Source: Plantactinospora endophytica (lineage in GTDB: Bacteria > Actinomycetota > Actinomycetes > Mycobacteriales > Micromonosporaceae). Taken from it: 64,000 nucleotides of DNA. The stretch covers positions 310,001-374,000 of the forward strand of contig NZ_BONW01000021.1 of assembly GCF_016862915.1 (NCBI RefSeq). The letters run 5' to 3'. The notes under the pieces were generated by a model. That model did no database searches, had not been told where the DNA came from, and worked only from the letters and a program-made list of their open reading frames with translations. A program made the translations under genes and the position numbers. Every line of letters starts with the position of its first letter. Position 1 is the first letter of the stretch. Below, in pieces: positions 26,393-35,917 of the stretch.

Positions 26393-28294
26393 TCATTCCA
26401 CCGTGACCGACTTGGCCAGGTTGCGCGGCTGGTCGACGTCGTGACCCCGGGCGGCGGCGATCTCGCAGGCGAGCACCTGCAACGGCACGGTGGTCACCAG
26501 CGGGGCCAGCAGCGTCGGGGTACGCGGTACGTAGATCAGGTGGTCGGCGTACGGCGTGACCGCCTCGTCGCCCTGCTCGGCGATGACGATCGTGCGGGCG
26601 CCCCGGGCCCGGATCTCCTGGATGTTGGAGACGATCTTGTCGTGCAGCATCCCGCGCCCGGCCGGGGACGGCACGATGCAGACCACCGGCGTGCCCTGGT
26701 CGATCAGGGCGATCGGGCCGTGCTTCAGCTCGCCGGCCGCGAACCCCTCGGCGTGCATGTAGGCGAGTTCCTTGAGCTTGAGCGCACCCTCCAGGGCGAC
26801 CGGGAAGCCGACGTGCCGGCCGATGAAGAGCACCGTCGGCGCCGCCTTGAGGTCCCGGGCCAGGTCGCGCACCGGCTCGATACCGGCGAGCAGCTCGCGC
26901 AGCTTGTCCGGCATCTCCTGAAGCTGGGCGACCACCGCGGCCACCTCGTCGGCGTACTTGATGCCGCGCACCTGGGCCAGGTGCAGGCCGATCAGGTAGC
27001 AGGCGACGAGCTGGGTGAGGAACGCCTTGGTGGAGGCGACCGCCACCTCGGGCCCACCGTGGGTGTAGAGCACCGCGTCGGACTCGCGCGGGATGGTGGA
27101 GCCGTTGGTGTTGCAGATCGCCAGTACCCGGGCCTTCTGCTCCTTGGCGTGCCGGAGCGCCATCAGGGTGTCCATGGTCTCGCCAGACTGGGAGATCGCC
27201 ACCACCAGCGTGGACCGGTCGAGGACCGGGTCGCGGTAGCGGAACTCGCTGGCCAGCTCGACCTCGCAGGGGATCCGGGTCCAGTGCTCGATGGCGTACT
27301 TCGCCACCATGCCCGAGTGGTACGCCGTGCCGCAGGCGACGATGAAAATCTTGTCGACGTCCCGCAGGTCCTGGTCGGAGAGGCGGACCTCGTCGAGGAC
27401 GATCTCGCCGTTCTCCTTGAGCCGGCCGAGCAGGGTGTCGGCGATCGCCTGCGGCTGCTCGGCGATCTCCTTCAGCATGAAGTAGTCGTAGCCGCCCTTC
27501 TCGGCGGCCGAGGCGTCCCAGTCGATGTGGAAGTCCTTGCCGGTGGCCGGGGCACCGGTGAAGTCGGTGATCTCGATGTCGTCGGCGGTGATGAGTACGA
27601 CCTGGTCCTGGCCCAGCTCGACCGCTTCCCGGGTGTGCTCGATGAACGCCGAGACGTCGCTGGCCAGGTAGTTCTCCCCGACCCCTCGGCCGACCACCAG
27701 CGGCGAGTTGCGCCGGGCCCCGACCACCGCGCCGGGGATCGCGGCGTCCACCGCGAGCAGCGTGAAGGCGCCCTCCAGCCGCTGGCAGACCTGGCGCATC
27801 GCGGTGGCCAGCAGGGCCGGCCCGTCCGGCTCGCCGGCGGCGCGCAGCCGGGCCAGTTCCCCGGCGAGCAGGTGCGCGGCGCACTCGGTGTCGGTGTCGC
27901 TGGTGAACTCGACGCCGTCGGCCTCCAGCTCGGCGCGGAGCTTGGCGAAGTTCTCGATGATGCCGTTGTGGATCACGGCCACCCGGCCGTCGGTGGCCTT
28001 GTGCGGGTGGGCGTTGCGGTCGGTGGGCCCGCCGTGGGTGGCCCACCGGGTGTGCCCGATCCCGGTCGTCCCGGCGCCGATGCCGGGCACCACGTCGTCG
28101 TCGGCGCTCGACCGCTCGGCCAGCGCCTTCTCCAGGTTGGCCAGCTTGCCGGCCTTCTTCTCGGTCAGCAGCTCGCCCTCGGCGACGACCGCGACGCCGG
28201 CCGAGTCGTAGCCGCGGTATTCCAGCCGCCGCAACCCGTCCAGCACGATGCTCAGCGCCGGCCTGGCGCCGGCGTAACCCACGATTCCGCACAT
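26393..28294 (-). CDS. glmS: Glutamine-fructose-6-phosphate aminotransferase (isomerising)
   Basis: A 633-residue enzyme. MCGIVGYAGARPA exposes the catalytic Cys after Met removal, and GIGHTRWATHGGPTDRNAHPH belongs to the glutaminase domain (1-240). Two SIS domains follow (VACGTAYHSGMVAKY, VAISQSGETMDTLMALRHAK), ending QPRNLAKSVTVE, the usual C-terminus. It makes glucosamine-6-phosphate, feeding GlmM (31 kb) and cell-wall synthesis. ATG 28294. No ribozyme-like leader is evident; that device is typical of Firmicutes. Confidence 0.98.
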   Translation of the reverse strand: MCGIVGYAGARPALSIVLDGLRRLEYRGYDSAGVAVVAEGELLTEKKAGKLANLEKALAERSSADDDVVPGIGAGTTGIGHTRWATHGGPTDRNAHPHKATDGRVAVIHNGIIENFAKLRAELEADGVEFTSDTDTECAAHLLAGELARLRAAGEPDGPALLATAMRQVCQRLEGAFTLLAVDAAIPGAVVGARRNSPLVVGRGVGENYLASDVSAFIEHTREAVELGQDQVVLITADDIEITDFTGAPATGKDFHIDWDASAAEKGGYDYFMLKEIAEQPQAIADTLLGRLKENGEIVLDEVRLSDQDLRDVDKIFIVACGTAYHSGMVAKYAIEHWTRIPCEVELASEFRYRDPVLDRSTLVVAISQSGETMDTLMALRHAKEQKARVLAICNTNGSTIPRESDAVLYTHGGPEVAVASTKAFLTQLVACYLIGLHLAQVRGIKYADEVAAVVAQLQEMPDKLRELLAGIEPVRDLARDLKAAPTVLFIGRHVGFPVALEGALKLKELAYMHAEGFAAGELKHGPIALIDQGTPVVCIVPSPAGRGMLHDKIVSNIQEIRARGARTIVIAEQGDEAVTPYADHLIYVPRTPTLLAPLVTTVPLQVLACEIAAARGHDVDQPRNLAKSVTVE

Positions 28295-28550
28295 GGCCCG
28301 CAGCCTAACCTAAGTTCGCTCATATGGCGTGCTCGAAAGGTGCCGATTCGATCACTGCATCTGCTCGGTATCCTGGACCGCCCGCAGAACCGGACGAACG
28401 GCCGCTCGGATGGCCTGTCCTCCCTTCACCGGTACATCGCGACCAGCGAGGACGGGGTACCGTGACTGGCGCATTCGCTGCCATCGCCCTCGGCATCCCC
28501 CTCCCCCCTCGCCACGCCCCTGCTGTCCGCCATACCTGGAGCCAGACCCG

Positions 28551-29723
28551 ATGACCGACTCGCCGCCCCCCTCGTCGAACAACCCGTACGACCCCGCCGC
28601 GGAATACGAGCCGCCGACGACGAAGTTCGGCCCGCCGCAGCAGCCCCGGCCGGACACCTCCCCGGAGGCCGAGGAGGAGGACGCACCGACGACGAGGTAC
28701 GCCCCGCCGCAGCCCAGCCAGCCGTCCGCGTACGGACAGCCGGCACAGCCGACGACGTACGGGCAGCCGCCGGCCCAACCGGGACAACCGGGCACGTACG
28801 GCCAGCCGCCGCAGGCCAACCCGTACGGGCAGCCGGCCTGGGGCCAGCCCCCGCAGCAGCCCAGCTACGGCCAGCCCCCGCAGTCGGGTGCGTACGGCCA
28901 GCCCCCGCAGTCGGGTGCGTACGGCCAGCCCCACGAGCCGAACCCGTACGCCCAGCCCCAGCAGCCGAACCCGTACGCCCCGCCGCCGCAGCAGGCCGGC
29001 CAGCCCCCGGCCTACGGTGCCGGCCCGGCGTACCCGCCGCAGTCCGGCCCACCTGCCACGCCATACCCGACCAGCGGGGCGCCGAACCCGCAGGACGCCG
29101 GCTACGGCACCTACCCGCCGCAGTCCGGCCCGCCCGGCACCGACCCGTACGCGGCGGCCGGCGCCGCCGGTTACCCCGGCTACGGCCAGCCGGGCCAGCC
29201 CGGGCAGCCGGGACAGCCGGGTTATCCCGGTGGCCCGTTCCCGCCGGCACCGCCGAAGAAGAGCAACAAGACCATGATCATCGTGATCGTGGCCGTGGTG
29301 GTGGTCGTACTGCTCGTCTGCGTCGGGATCTGCCTCGGCCCGCTCGCCGCGATGGACCGGCTGCGCCAGCAGTTGGAGACCAGCATCGACATCACGCCGC
29401 CCCCGTCCACCTCCGACGGGCAGGACGGCGGCAACCCGGGCAGCAGTGGCCAGACGGTGGTCTACGAGGTCACCGGCGACGGCCGGGTCGCGCTCTCCTA
29501 CATCGACGGTGCCGGCAAGCAGGTGCACTCCCCCTCGGTCGACCTGCCCTGGAAGAAGGAGGTCAAGATCCCCGAGGACGAGCTGAAGACGGTCGTGGCG
29601 ATCCGCACCGGCGGCGGCTCCGGGGACATCTCCTGCAAGATCACCGTTGACGGCAAGGCGACCGCCACCAAGAGTTCCAGCGGCAACTACGCGACCGTCA
29701 CCTGCTCCGACTTCGGGATCTGA
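28551..29723 (+). CDS. Proline/tyrosine-rich single-span protein with MmpS-like C-terminus
   Basis: A 390-residue protein. Residues 1-235 are low-complexity, dominated by YGQPP/PYGQP/QPGQP units. A membrane helix follows (TMIIVIVAVVVVVLLVCVGICLG). The outer domain (about 285-390) reads VVYEVTGDGRVALSYIDGAGKQVHSPSVDLPWKKEVKI ... CKITVDGKATATKSSSGNYATVTC, resembling MmpS family domains. Its role is unknown; MmpS proteins partner RND-type MmpL exporters in mycobacteria, but no mmpL is here. ATG 28551 is preferred, because the 74 residues upstream in frame lack family character. It interrupts the glmM-glmS order. Confidence 0.87.
   Translation: MTDSPPPSSNNPYDPAAEYEPPTTKFGPPQQPRPDTSPEAEEEDAPTTRYAPPQPSQPSAYGQPAQPTTYGQPPAQPGQPGTYGQPPQANPYGQPAWGQPPQQPSYGQPPQSGAYGQPPQSGAYGQPHEPNPYAQPQQPNPYAPPPQQAGQPPAYGAGPAYPPQSGPPATPYPTSGAPNPQDAGYGTYPPQSGPPGTDPYAAAGAAGYPGYGQPGQPGQPGQPGYPGGPFPPAPPKKSNKTMIIVIVAVVVVVLLVCVGICLGPLAAMDRLRQQLETSIDITPPPSTSDGQDGGNPGSSGQTVVYEVTGDGRVALSYIDGAGKQVHSPSVDLPWKKEVKIPEDELKTVVAIRTGGGSGDISCKITVDGKATATKSSSGNYATVTCSDFGI
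28740..29225 (+). repeat. In-frame YGQPP/PGQ-coding repeat region
   Basis: Degenerate repeats within the previous gene. A 27-bp unit encoding YGQPPQSGA is exactly duplicated near 28867-28920, and GQPGQPGQPGQPG is coded near 29185-29220. Confidence 0.8.
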
Positions 29724-29772
29724 CCGCTCTTCGGCACCTGGCAAACCCGCGCACAGCGCCTAGGGTGACGGA

Positions 29773-30972
29773 GTGACGACGACAACGGACTCCGATCCCC
29801 TGGTTCGCCGGATGCGCCCGTTCGGCACCACCATCTTCGCGGAGATGTCGGCGCTGGCGGTGCGCACCGGCGCGGTCAACCTGGGCCAGGGCTTCCCGGA
29901 CACGGACGGGCCGGCAGAGATGCTGGCCGCGGCGGCGGACGCGCTGCGCGGCGGGCAGAACCAGTACCCGCCCGGTCCGGGCATCCCGGCGCTGCGTGCC
30001 GCGATCGCCGCACACCAGCGCCGGTTCTGGGGACTGGACTACGACCCGGACGGCCAGGTGCTGGTCACCGCCGGCGCGACCGAGGCGATCGCCGCGGCGA
30101 TCCTCGGCCTCTGCGAGCCCGGTGACGAGGTGGTCTGCTTCGAGCCGTACTACGACTCGTACGCCGCCTCGATCGCGCTGGCCGGCGCGGTCCGGCGGCC
30201 GGTCACGCTCCGCCCGACCGACGACGGCCGGTACGCCTTCGACCCGGCGGAGCTGCGCGCCGCCTTCGGGCCACGGACCAGGTTGCTGCTGCTCAACTCG
30301 CCGCACAATCCGACCGGCAAGGTCTTCGACGCCGACGAGTTGGCCCTGGTCGCCAAGCTGTGCCAGGAGTACGACACCCTCGCGGTCACCGACGAGGTGT
30401 ACGAGCACCTGGTCTTCACCGACGCCGGCAGCCCGCACATCCCGCTGGCCACCCTGCCCGGGATGTGGGAGCGCACCCTGCGGGTGTCGTCGGCGGGCAA
30501 GACGTTCTCCTGCACCGGCTGGAAGATCGGCTGGGCCAGCGGCCCGGCTCCGCTGGTCGCGGCGACGATGCGGGTCAAGCAGTTCCTCACCTTCACCAGC
30601 GGCGCCCCGCTGCAACCGGCGGTCGCCGTGGCGCTGGCCCTGCCGGACAGCTACTTCGACGGCTTCCGGGCCGACCTCCAGGCCCGCCGGGACCAGCTCT
30701 CCGCCGGACTGGTCGAGGCCGGATTCCGGGTACTGGCGCCGGAGGGCACCTACTTCGTCACCGCCGACATCACCGGGCTGGGCGGCCGGGACGGGGTGGA
30801 GTTCTGCCGAACGCTGCCCGAGCGGTGCGGCGTGGTGGCCGTACCGACCCAGGTCTTCTACGACGACGTCGAGGCCGGGCGGCGGCTGGTCCGGTTCGCC
30901 TTCTGCAAGCGCCCGGAGGTGCTGGCCGAGGCGGTCACCCGGCTCCGCGCGCTGGGCGGCACCCTCGCCTGA
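29773..30972 (+). CDS. PLP-dependent aminotransferase, class I/II
   Basis: A 399-residue fold-type I aminotransferase. NLGQGFPDTDGP and NQYPPGPGIPALRAAIA are substrate-loop segments, NSPHNPTGKVF holds the PLP-contacting Asn, and SSAGKTFSCTGWKIGW has the Schiff-base Lys at residue 243. The pattern is close to N-succinyldiaminopimelate aminotransferase (DapC) and kynurenine/glutamine transaminases (YbdL-like), so the substrate is not settled. GTG 29773. It stands between the MmpS-like gene and convergent glmM. Confidence 0.93.
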   Translation: MTTTTDSDPLVRRMRPFGTTIFAEMSALAVRTGAVNLGQGFPDTDGPAEMLAAAADALRGGQNQYPPGPGIPALRAAIAAHQRRFWGLDYDPDGQVLVTAGATEAIAAAILGLCEPGDEVVCFEPYYDSYAASIALAGAVRRPVTLRPTDDGRYAFDPAELRAAFGPRTRLLLLNSPHNPTGKVFDADELALVAKLCQEYDTLAVTDEVYEHLVFTDAGSPHIPLATLPGMWERTLRVSSAGKTFSCTGWKIGWASGPAPLVAATMRVKQFLTFTSGAPLQPAVAVALALPDSYFDGFRADLQARRDQLSAGLVEAGFRVLAPEGTYFVTADITGLGGRDGVEFCRTLPERCGVVAVPTQVFYDDVEAGRRLVRFAFCKRPEVLAEAVTRLRALGGTLA

Positions 30973-31055
30973 GCCGCGCCCGCCGAGCACCGGTCGACTC
31001 AGGCGCCCTCCGCCAGCCGTGGAGCGCGCCGGTCGGACAGCGGCCGGCCGGGCCG

Positions 31056-32414
31056 TTACGCCGCTACGGGGCTTGCGGCGCGTACCTCGGCGGCGATCCG
31101 TTCCGCGATCTCCTGGGCCAGTTCCAGCGTCGACGCCTCGACCATCACCCGGACCAGCGGCTCGGTGCCGGAGGGGCGGAGCAGCACCCGGCCCGTCTCG
31201 CCCAGCTCGGCCTCGGCCCGCTGCACCGCGCCGAGCACGGCCGGTGCGCCCGCGCCGACGGTACGGTCCGCGACCGGCACGTTGATCAGCACCTGCGGCA
31301 GCTTCGTCAGCACCGCAGCCAGCTCGGCGAGGCTACGCCCGGTGGCCGCCACCCGGGACATCAGGTGCAGCCCGGTGAGTACGCCGTCGCCGGTGGTCGC
31401 GTACGCCGGCAGTACCAGGTGCCCGCTCTGCTCGCCGCCCAGCGCCAGCCCGGAGGCGCGCAGCTCCTCCAGCACGTACCGGTCGCCGACCTTGGTCTCG
31501 ACCAGCCGGATGCCGGCGGCGGACATGGCCAGCCGCAGCCCGAGGTTGCTCATCACGGTCGCGACCAGGGTGTCCTGGGTCAGTGTCCCGGCCTCCCGCA
31601 TGGCCAGCGCCAGGATCGCCATGATCTGGTCGCCGTCCACCTCGCTGCCGTCGGCGGCGATCGCCAGGCAGCGGTCGGCGTCGCCGTCGTGCGCGATACC
31701 GAGGTCGGCGCCGTGTTCCAGCACGGCCGCCCGCAGGTTGTCGAGGTGCTGCGAACCGCAGTCGTCGTTGATGTTGAGCCCGTCGGGCTCGGCGGAGATG
31801 GCGATCACCTCGGCCCCGGCCTCCCGGTACGCCACCGGGGCGATCTCGGAGGCGGCGCCGTTCGCGCAGTCCACCACGACCTTCAGCCCGTCGAGCCGGT
31901 GCGGGATCGTGCCGACCAGGTGCTGGATGTAGTGCTCGGCACCGTCGAGCAGGTCGTGCACCCGGCCGACGCCGGCACCGGTCGGTCGGGTCCAGCCGGC
32001 CGAGCCGTTCGCCTCGACGGCGGCCTCGATCTTCATCTCGACGTCGTCGGGGAGCTTGTGCCCGCCGGCCGCGAAGAGCTTGATCCCGTTGTCCGGCATC
32101 GGGTTGTGCGAGGCCGAGAGCATCACCCCGATGTCCGCCTTGGCCTCGCCGACCAGGAACGCCACACCCGGCGTCGGCAGCACCCCGACCCGGACCACGT
32201 TGGCCCCGGCGCTGGTCAGCCCGGCCACCACCGCGGCCTCCAGCATCTCGCCGCTGGCCCGGGTGTCCCGGCCCACCACCGCGAGCGGCGGATGGCTCCG
32301 GTCCTGTTCGGCGAGGGTGTGCGCGGCCGCGACCGCGACCGCGAGTGACAACTCGGGGGTGAGGTCGGCGTTCGCGCGCCCGCGTACGCCGTCAGTGCCG
32401 AACAGCCGCCCCAT
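31056..32414 (-). CDS. glmM: Phosphoglucosamine mutase
   Basis: A 452-residue mutase: [18 protein letters not shown] at the N-terminus, the phosphoserine loop [16 protein letters not shown] near residue 104, the metal loop [10 protein letters not shown], and [15 protein letters not shown] at the phosphate-binding end. It converts glucosamine-6-P to glucosamine-1-P for UDP-GlcNAc. ATG 32414 follows GGAGG; the eight upstream in-frame residues are not conserved. A strong terminator lies between rpsI and this gene. Confidence 0.98.
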   Translation of the reverse strand: MGRLFGTDGVRGRANADLTPELSLAVAVAAAHTLAEQDRSHPPLAVVGRDTRASGEMLEAAVVAGLTSAGANVVRVGVLPTPGVAFLVGEAKADIGVMLSASHNPMPDNGIKLFAAGGHKLPDDVEMKIEAAVEANGSAGWTRPTGAGVGRVHDLLDGAEHYIQHLVGTIPHRLDGLKVVVDCANGAASEIAPVAYREAGAEVIAISAEPDGLNINDDCGSQHLDNLRAAVLEHGADLGIAHDGDADRCLAIAADGSEVDGDQIMAILALAMREAGTLTQDTLVATVMSNLGLRLAMSAAGIRLVETKVGDRYVLEELRASGLALGGEQSGHLVLPAYATTGDGVLTGLHLMSRVAATGRSLAELAAVLTKLPQVLINVPVADRTVGAGAPAVLGAVQRAEAELGETGRVLLRPSGTEPLVRVMVEASTLELAQEIAERIAAEVRAASPVAA

Positions 32415-32442
32415 GCGCGAAACCTCCGGGAAGCGCACCGAT

Positions 32443-32495
32443 GGAAAACGAAACGGCCGGACACCGCCACCGCGGAAGGGGGCGGTTTCCGGCCG
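32443..32495 (-). terminator. Intrinsic terminator after rpsI
   Basis: Arms 32481-32495 and 32454-32468 form a 15-bp stem with one mismatch and a 12-base loop. On the minus strand the stem is followed by TTTCGTTTT (32453-32445), a T-rich tail unusual in this GC-rich sequence. It should end the rplM-rpsI transcript, so glmM needs read-through or its own promoter. Confidence 0.88.
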
Positions 32496-32525
32496 TACGT
32501 CAGACGTACAAAATGTTGCCGTTGA

Positions 32526-32978
32526 TCAGCGCTTGGAGTACTGGGGCGCCTTACGGGCCTTCTTGAGACCGTACTTCTTGCTTTCCTTCTCCCGGGCGTC
32601 CCGGGTGAGGAAGCCGGCCTTCTTCAGCGCCGGACGGTCGTCGGGGTCGTTGGCGATCAGCGCCCGCGCGATGGCCAGCCGCAGCCCGCCGGCCTGGCCG
32701 GTGGTGCCGCCGCCCCGCAGGTTGGCGATGACGTCGAACGCCTCGGGCTTCTCGGCGGTCACCAGAGGCTCCTTGATGAGCTGCTGGTGCACCTTGCTCG
32801 GGAAGTACGCCTCAAGGTCGCGGCCGTTGCAGGTGATCTTGCCGCTGCCGGGGACGATCCGGACCCGGACGATCGCCTCCTTGCGGCGACCCACGGTCTG
32901 GATCGGGCGGTCGCCACGGGGAGCGCGGGCCACCGGGGCGGGCACCGGGGCTTCGGTGGTCGCGATGGTGTCGGTCAT
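32526..32978 (-). CDS. rpsI: 30S ribosomal protein S9
   Basis: A 150-residue protein with an actinobacterial Ala/Pro-rich N-terminal extension ([22 protein letters not shown]), then [34 protein letters not shown] and the invariant C-terminus [12 protein letters not shown], which reaches the ribosomal P-site. It lies 20 bases after rplM. ATG 32978 is used; an in-frame start at 33002 would overlap rplM. Confidence 0.98.
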   Translation of the reverse strand: MTDTIATTEAPVPAPVARAPRGDRPIQTVGRRKEAIVRVRIVPGSGKITCNGRDLEAYFPSKVHQQLIKEPLVTAEKPEAFDVIANLRGGGTTGQAGGLRLAIARALIANDPDDRPALKKAGFLTRDAREKESKKYGLKKARKAPQYSKR

Positions 32979-32998
32979 GCTGCTTCCTTCGCCCGCGC

Positions 32999-33442
32999 TC
33001 ACTGCGCGATCTGCTTGATCTCGAACGGCACCGGCTGCTGCGCGGCGTGCGGGTGCTCGGCACCGGCGTAGACCTTCAGCTTCTTGATCAGCTTACGGCC
33101 GAGCTTGTTGTGCGGGAGCATGCCCTTGACGGCCAGCTCGATGGCCCGGTCGGGACGCTTGGTCAGCAGCTCGTCGTAGCCGACCTGCTTCAGACCGCCC
33201 GGGTAGCCGGAGTGCCGGTAGGCGACCTTGGTGTGCCGCTTGTTGCCGGTCAGCGCCACCTTGCCCGCGTTCACGACGACGACGAAGTCACCGGTGTCGA
33301 CGTGCGGCGCGAAAGTCGGCTTGTGCTTGCCGCGCAGCAGCGTGGCAACGTGGGTGGCCAGACGGCCCAGCACGACGTCTGACGCGTCGATGACGTGCCA
33401 CTGACGCTCGATCTCACCCGGCTTCGGGCTGTACGTACGCAC
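32999..33442 (-). CDS. rplM: 50S ribosomal protein L13
   Basis: A 147-residue protein: [43 protein letters not shown], then [33 protein letters not shown] and [30 protein letters not shown]. It is an early-assembly 23S rRNA-binding protein. GTG 33442 gives the standard VRTYSPK start. It begins the rplM-rpsI operon. Confidence 0.98.
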   Translation of the reverse strand: MRTYSPKPGEIERQWHVIDASDVVLGRLATHVATLLRGKHKPTFAPHVDTGDFVVVVNAGKVALTGNKRHTKVAYRHSGYPGGLKQVGYDELLTKRPDRAIELAVKGMLPHNKLGRKLIKKLKVYAGAEHPHAAQQPVPFEIKQIAQ

Positions 33443-33637
33443 AGGTCTACCTTGTCTCGTCGTCGGTCTGGGGTCGCGCACCGGTCGCCAGGCACGCACA
33501 AACGACCAAGCGTACCCGGAAAGGCACGCCCGCGGATGTCACGTGAAAACTTGGGTGTCACACAACAGCAGGCAACGATACCCGGTCGCCGGGGCCGGGG
33601 TCAAAACGGGACACCCCCAGCGGGCTGGGTACGGCCG

Positions 33638-33681
33638 GCAGGACCTCCGCCTCCGTCGGAAACGATAGCCGGAGGTCCTGC
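33638..33681. terminator. Hairpin between narK and rplM
   Basis: A 12-bp perfect stem (33638-33649 with 33670-33681) with a 20-base loop. It lies 33 bases past the narK stop and should terminate narK transcription on the minus strand. No T-run is seen. Confidence 0.65.
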
Positions 33682-33713
33682 GGCACTCGGCGAAGGGGTC
33701 GCACAGCCCGGTC

Positions 33714-35168
33714 TCACACCCCGGCGAGCCGGTGCGGCGACGGGCGGAGGTAGACCGCCCAGGTCACCACGAGACAGATCGCGTACCAGGCGATGAAGGC
33801 GAGGTAGGCGGCGTCGGCCGAGGCGTAGGCCAGGAACGACTGCCGGAAGGCGATGTTGACCAGTACGCCCCCGAACGCGCCGACCGCCCCGGCGATCCCG
33901 ATCAGGGCACCGGAGAGCCGCCACGCCCGGCGTTGCGCGGCGGCCGGGTCCAGTTCACCGACGGCCACCGCCTGCGCCGCCCTGGCCCGGAAGATCGCCG
34001 GGATCATCTTGTACGTCGATCCGTTGCCGATCCCGGAGAGCACGAAGAGCCCGATGAAGCCGACCAGGTAGAGGGTCAGCGACCGCTCTCCGGAGGCGTA
34101 GTGGACCAGTCCCGCCCCGGCCGCCATGCCGGCGAAGGTCGCCAGCGTCACCCGGGCCCCGCCGTACCGGTCGGCCAGGTGCCCGCCCACCGGCCGGATC
34201 AGCGAGCCGACCAGCGGTCCGAGGAAGGTCAGGTACGCCGCGTCCAGCGGGGTGGCGAACCGGTCGCCGAACTGCACCAGCAGCACCTGGCCGAAGGCGA
34301 AGCCGAACCCGATGAACGAGCCGAAGGTGCCGATGTAGAGCACCGACATCACCCAGGTGTGCGGGTCCCGGGCCGCCTCCCGCAGTGCGCCCCGCTCGTT
34401 GCGTACCCCGGTGATGTTGTCCATGTAGCGGGCCGAGGCCAGCGCGGCGAGCACGATCAGCGGGATGTAGACCGCCGGCACCAGGCGCGGGTACGCGGCG
34501 CCCGCCGTGGCCAGCACCGCCAGCCCGACGAGCTGTACGGCGGCCACCCCGATGTTGCCGCCACCGGCGTTCAGGCCCAGCGCCCAGCCCTTGAGGCGCT
34601 GCGGGTAGAAGAGGTTGATGTTCGCCATCGAGGAGGCGAAGTTGCCGCCGCCGACGCCGGCCAGGCAGGCCAGCACCATCAGCGTGGAGTACGACACGCC
34701 GGGCTCGATCAGGATCGCCATCGGCACCGCCGGCAGCAGCAGCAACAGGGCGCTGACGATGGTCCAGTTCCGCCCGCCGAACTTCGCCACCGCCAGCGTG
34801 TACGGCAGCCGCAGCACCGCGCCCAACGCGGTCGGTACGGCGGTGAGCAGGAACTTCCCGGCCGGGTCGATCCCGTACGCCGGGCCGAGGAAGAGCACCA
34901 GCACCGACCAGAGGCTCCACACCGAGAAGCCGATGTGCTCGGAGGCGATCGAGACGATCAGGTTGCGCCGGGCGACCGGTGCCCCGGTCTCGCGCCAGAA
35001 GTCCGGATCCTCGGGGCGCCAGTCGTCGAGTTGGTGCCGGCGAGGGGTGCCGGGCGTGCCGGCGGCGGGCCCCGGCGCGGTGGCCGGTGGCGGAAGCGTG
35101 CCGGTACCGGCCGTCGCCGGGGCGGCGGCCGTGCTGTCGGTGCCGGGAGCGGCGGCAGTACTCGTCAT
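33714..35168 (-). CDS. narK: Nitrate/nitrite MFS transporter NarK/NasA
   Basis: A 484-residue protein with an Ala/Pro/Thr-rich N-terminus (1-45), HQLDDWRPEDPDFWRETG, and twelve helices. VGGGNFASSMANINLFYP and LNAGGGNIGVAAVQL are the two nitrate signatures of the NNP family. It should import nitrate (and possibly exchange nitrite) for the nitrate reductase operon 1.7 kb away on the opposite strand. Upstream on the minus strand, CGAAC-N6-GAAAC (35208-35193) is a partial GlnR-like half box. ATG 35168. Confidence 0.95.
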   Translation of the reverse strand: MTSTAAAPGTDSTAAAPATAGTGTLPPPATAPGPAAGTPGTPRRHQLDDWRPEDPDFWRETGAPVARRNLIVSIASEHIGFSVWSLWSVLVLFLGPAYGIDPAGKFLLTAVPTALGAVLRLPYTLAVAKFGGRNWTIVSALLLLLPAVPMAILIEPGVSYSTLMVLACLAGVGGGNFASSMANINLFYPQRLKGWALGLNAGGGNIGVAAVQLVGLAVLATAGAAYPRLVPAVYIPLIVLAALASARYMDNITGVRNERGALREAARDPHTWVMSVLYIGTFGSFIGFGFAFGQVLLVQFGDRFATPLDAAYLTFLGPLVGSLIRPVGGHLADRYGGARVTLATFAGMAAGAGLVHYASGERSLTLYLVGFIGLFVLSGIGNGSTYKMIPAIFRARAAQAVAVGELDPAAAQRRAWRLSGALIGIAGAVGAFGGVLVNIAFRQSFLAYASADAAYLAFIAWYAICLVVTWAVYLRPSPHRLAGV

Positions 35169-35338
35169 GCCGCCCGAACGTAGGAGCGGGCGGTTTCCCG
35201 GCGGTTCGCACTCGGGGTCGGGCCGGCAACGGAGCGCGCACGGCGGGTCCGGCCGGGTAGTGAGACGCGCCGGGCCGCCCGACTCGCGACGGTCGGAGCG
35301 GCGCGCTCCGGGGGACCGGAGCGGTCAGCCCCCGATGA

Positions 35339-35641
35339 TCAGATGCCTTGGAGGATACGCAGCGCCCGGCTGACCCGGAACATGGTGTCGGTGTCGGCCG
35401 CGCCGACGCACTCGGTGAACCACTTCTTCATCGGCGAGGAGAGCCGGTCCGGCATCACCACGTATTCGCCCATGGTGACGGCGAGCGGGGAGTCCCGGAG
35501 CAGTTCGGAGTCGACCACCTCGGCCACGATCACGATCGGCACGTCGGTGGAGTTGTAGACGTCGGAGCTGATCACCAGGCCGAGCCGGGACCGGGCACCG
35601 TCGATCCGCCAGATCTCGCCCCTACGCAACAGAGGATTCAC
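35339..35641 (-). CDS. PemK/MazF-family toxin
   Basis: A 100-residue protein: MNPLLRRGEIWRIDGARSRLGLVISSDVYNSTDVPIVIVAEV has the MazF-like GEIW strand and the GLVISS core, and ends MFRVSRALRILQGI. Such toxins are usually sequence-specific endoribonucleases. GTG 35641 lies within the antitoxin gene, overlapping its end by 20 bases, so translation is coupled. It is somewhat shorter than typical MazF (about 110), and no catalytic Arg/Thr pair is assigned here with confidence. Confidence 0.85.
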   Translation of the reverse strand: MNPLLRRGEIWRIDGARSRLGLVISSDVYNSTDVPIVIVAEVVDSELLRDSPLAVTMGEYVVMPDRLSSPMKKWFTECVGAADTDTMFRVSRALRILQGI

Positions 35642-35885
35642 CCGGGCGCCTGCCGAGGGCCGCGTCGACGAGTGCGGCCTCCTGGGCGTCGGCGATGGCG
35701 GCGGCCTCGATGTCCAGCCGGGCCCGGCCGACCGCCTCGGCGTGCGCGGCGAAGACCTCGCGGAGCGCCTTCTCCCGGGCGGCCTGGTCGATCCAGGCGG
35801 AAAGCGACATGCCGTCCCGTTTCGCGAAGTGCCGCGCGTCCTCGATCGTCTCGTCGGAGAACGAGAGGGTCACCTTTGCGGTCAT
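35622..35885 (-). CDS. Ribbon-helix-helix antitoxin
   Basis: An 87-residue protein. Its N-terminus (AKVTLSFSDETIEDARHFAKRDGMSLSAWIDQAAREKAL, residues 3-41) fits a ribbon-helix-helix DNA-binding domain. The C-terminal part (EAVGRARLDIEAAAIADAQEAALVDAALG) is an Ala-rich helix likely to wrap the toxin. Antitoxin-first order with a 20-base overlap is standard for type II modules, which autorepress. ATG 35885; the larger frame reaching 37028 is not coding. Confidence 0.85.
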   Translation of the reverse strand: MTAKVTLSFSDETIEDARHFAKRDGMSLSAWIDQAAREKALREVFAAHAEAVGRARLDIEAAAIADAQEAALVDAALGRRPGESSVA

Positions 35886-35917
35886 GCCGCCCAGCCTACC
35901 GGCGGTATGACCACCTG

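Noticed and set aside
24622-26406. Long plus-strand open frame opposite nnr and acpS
   Set aside because: Composition is typical of a GC-skewed shadow; the minus-strand genes are unambiguous.
28329-28550. N-terminal extension of the MmpS-like protein
   Set aside because: The added residues are Arg/Pro-rich noise; ATG 28551 starts a sensible MTDSPPPSSNNPYDP sequence.
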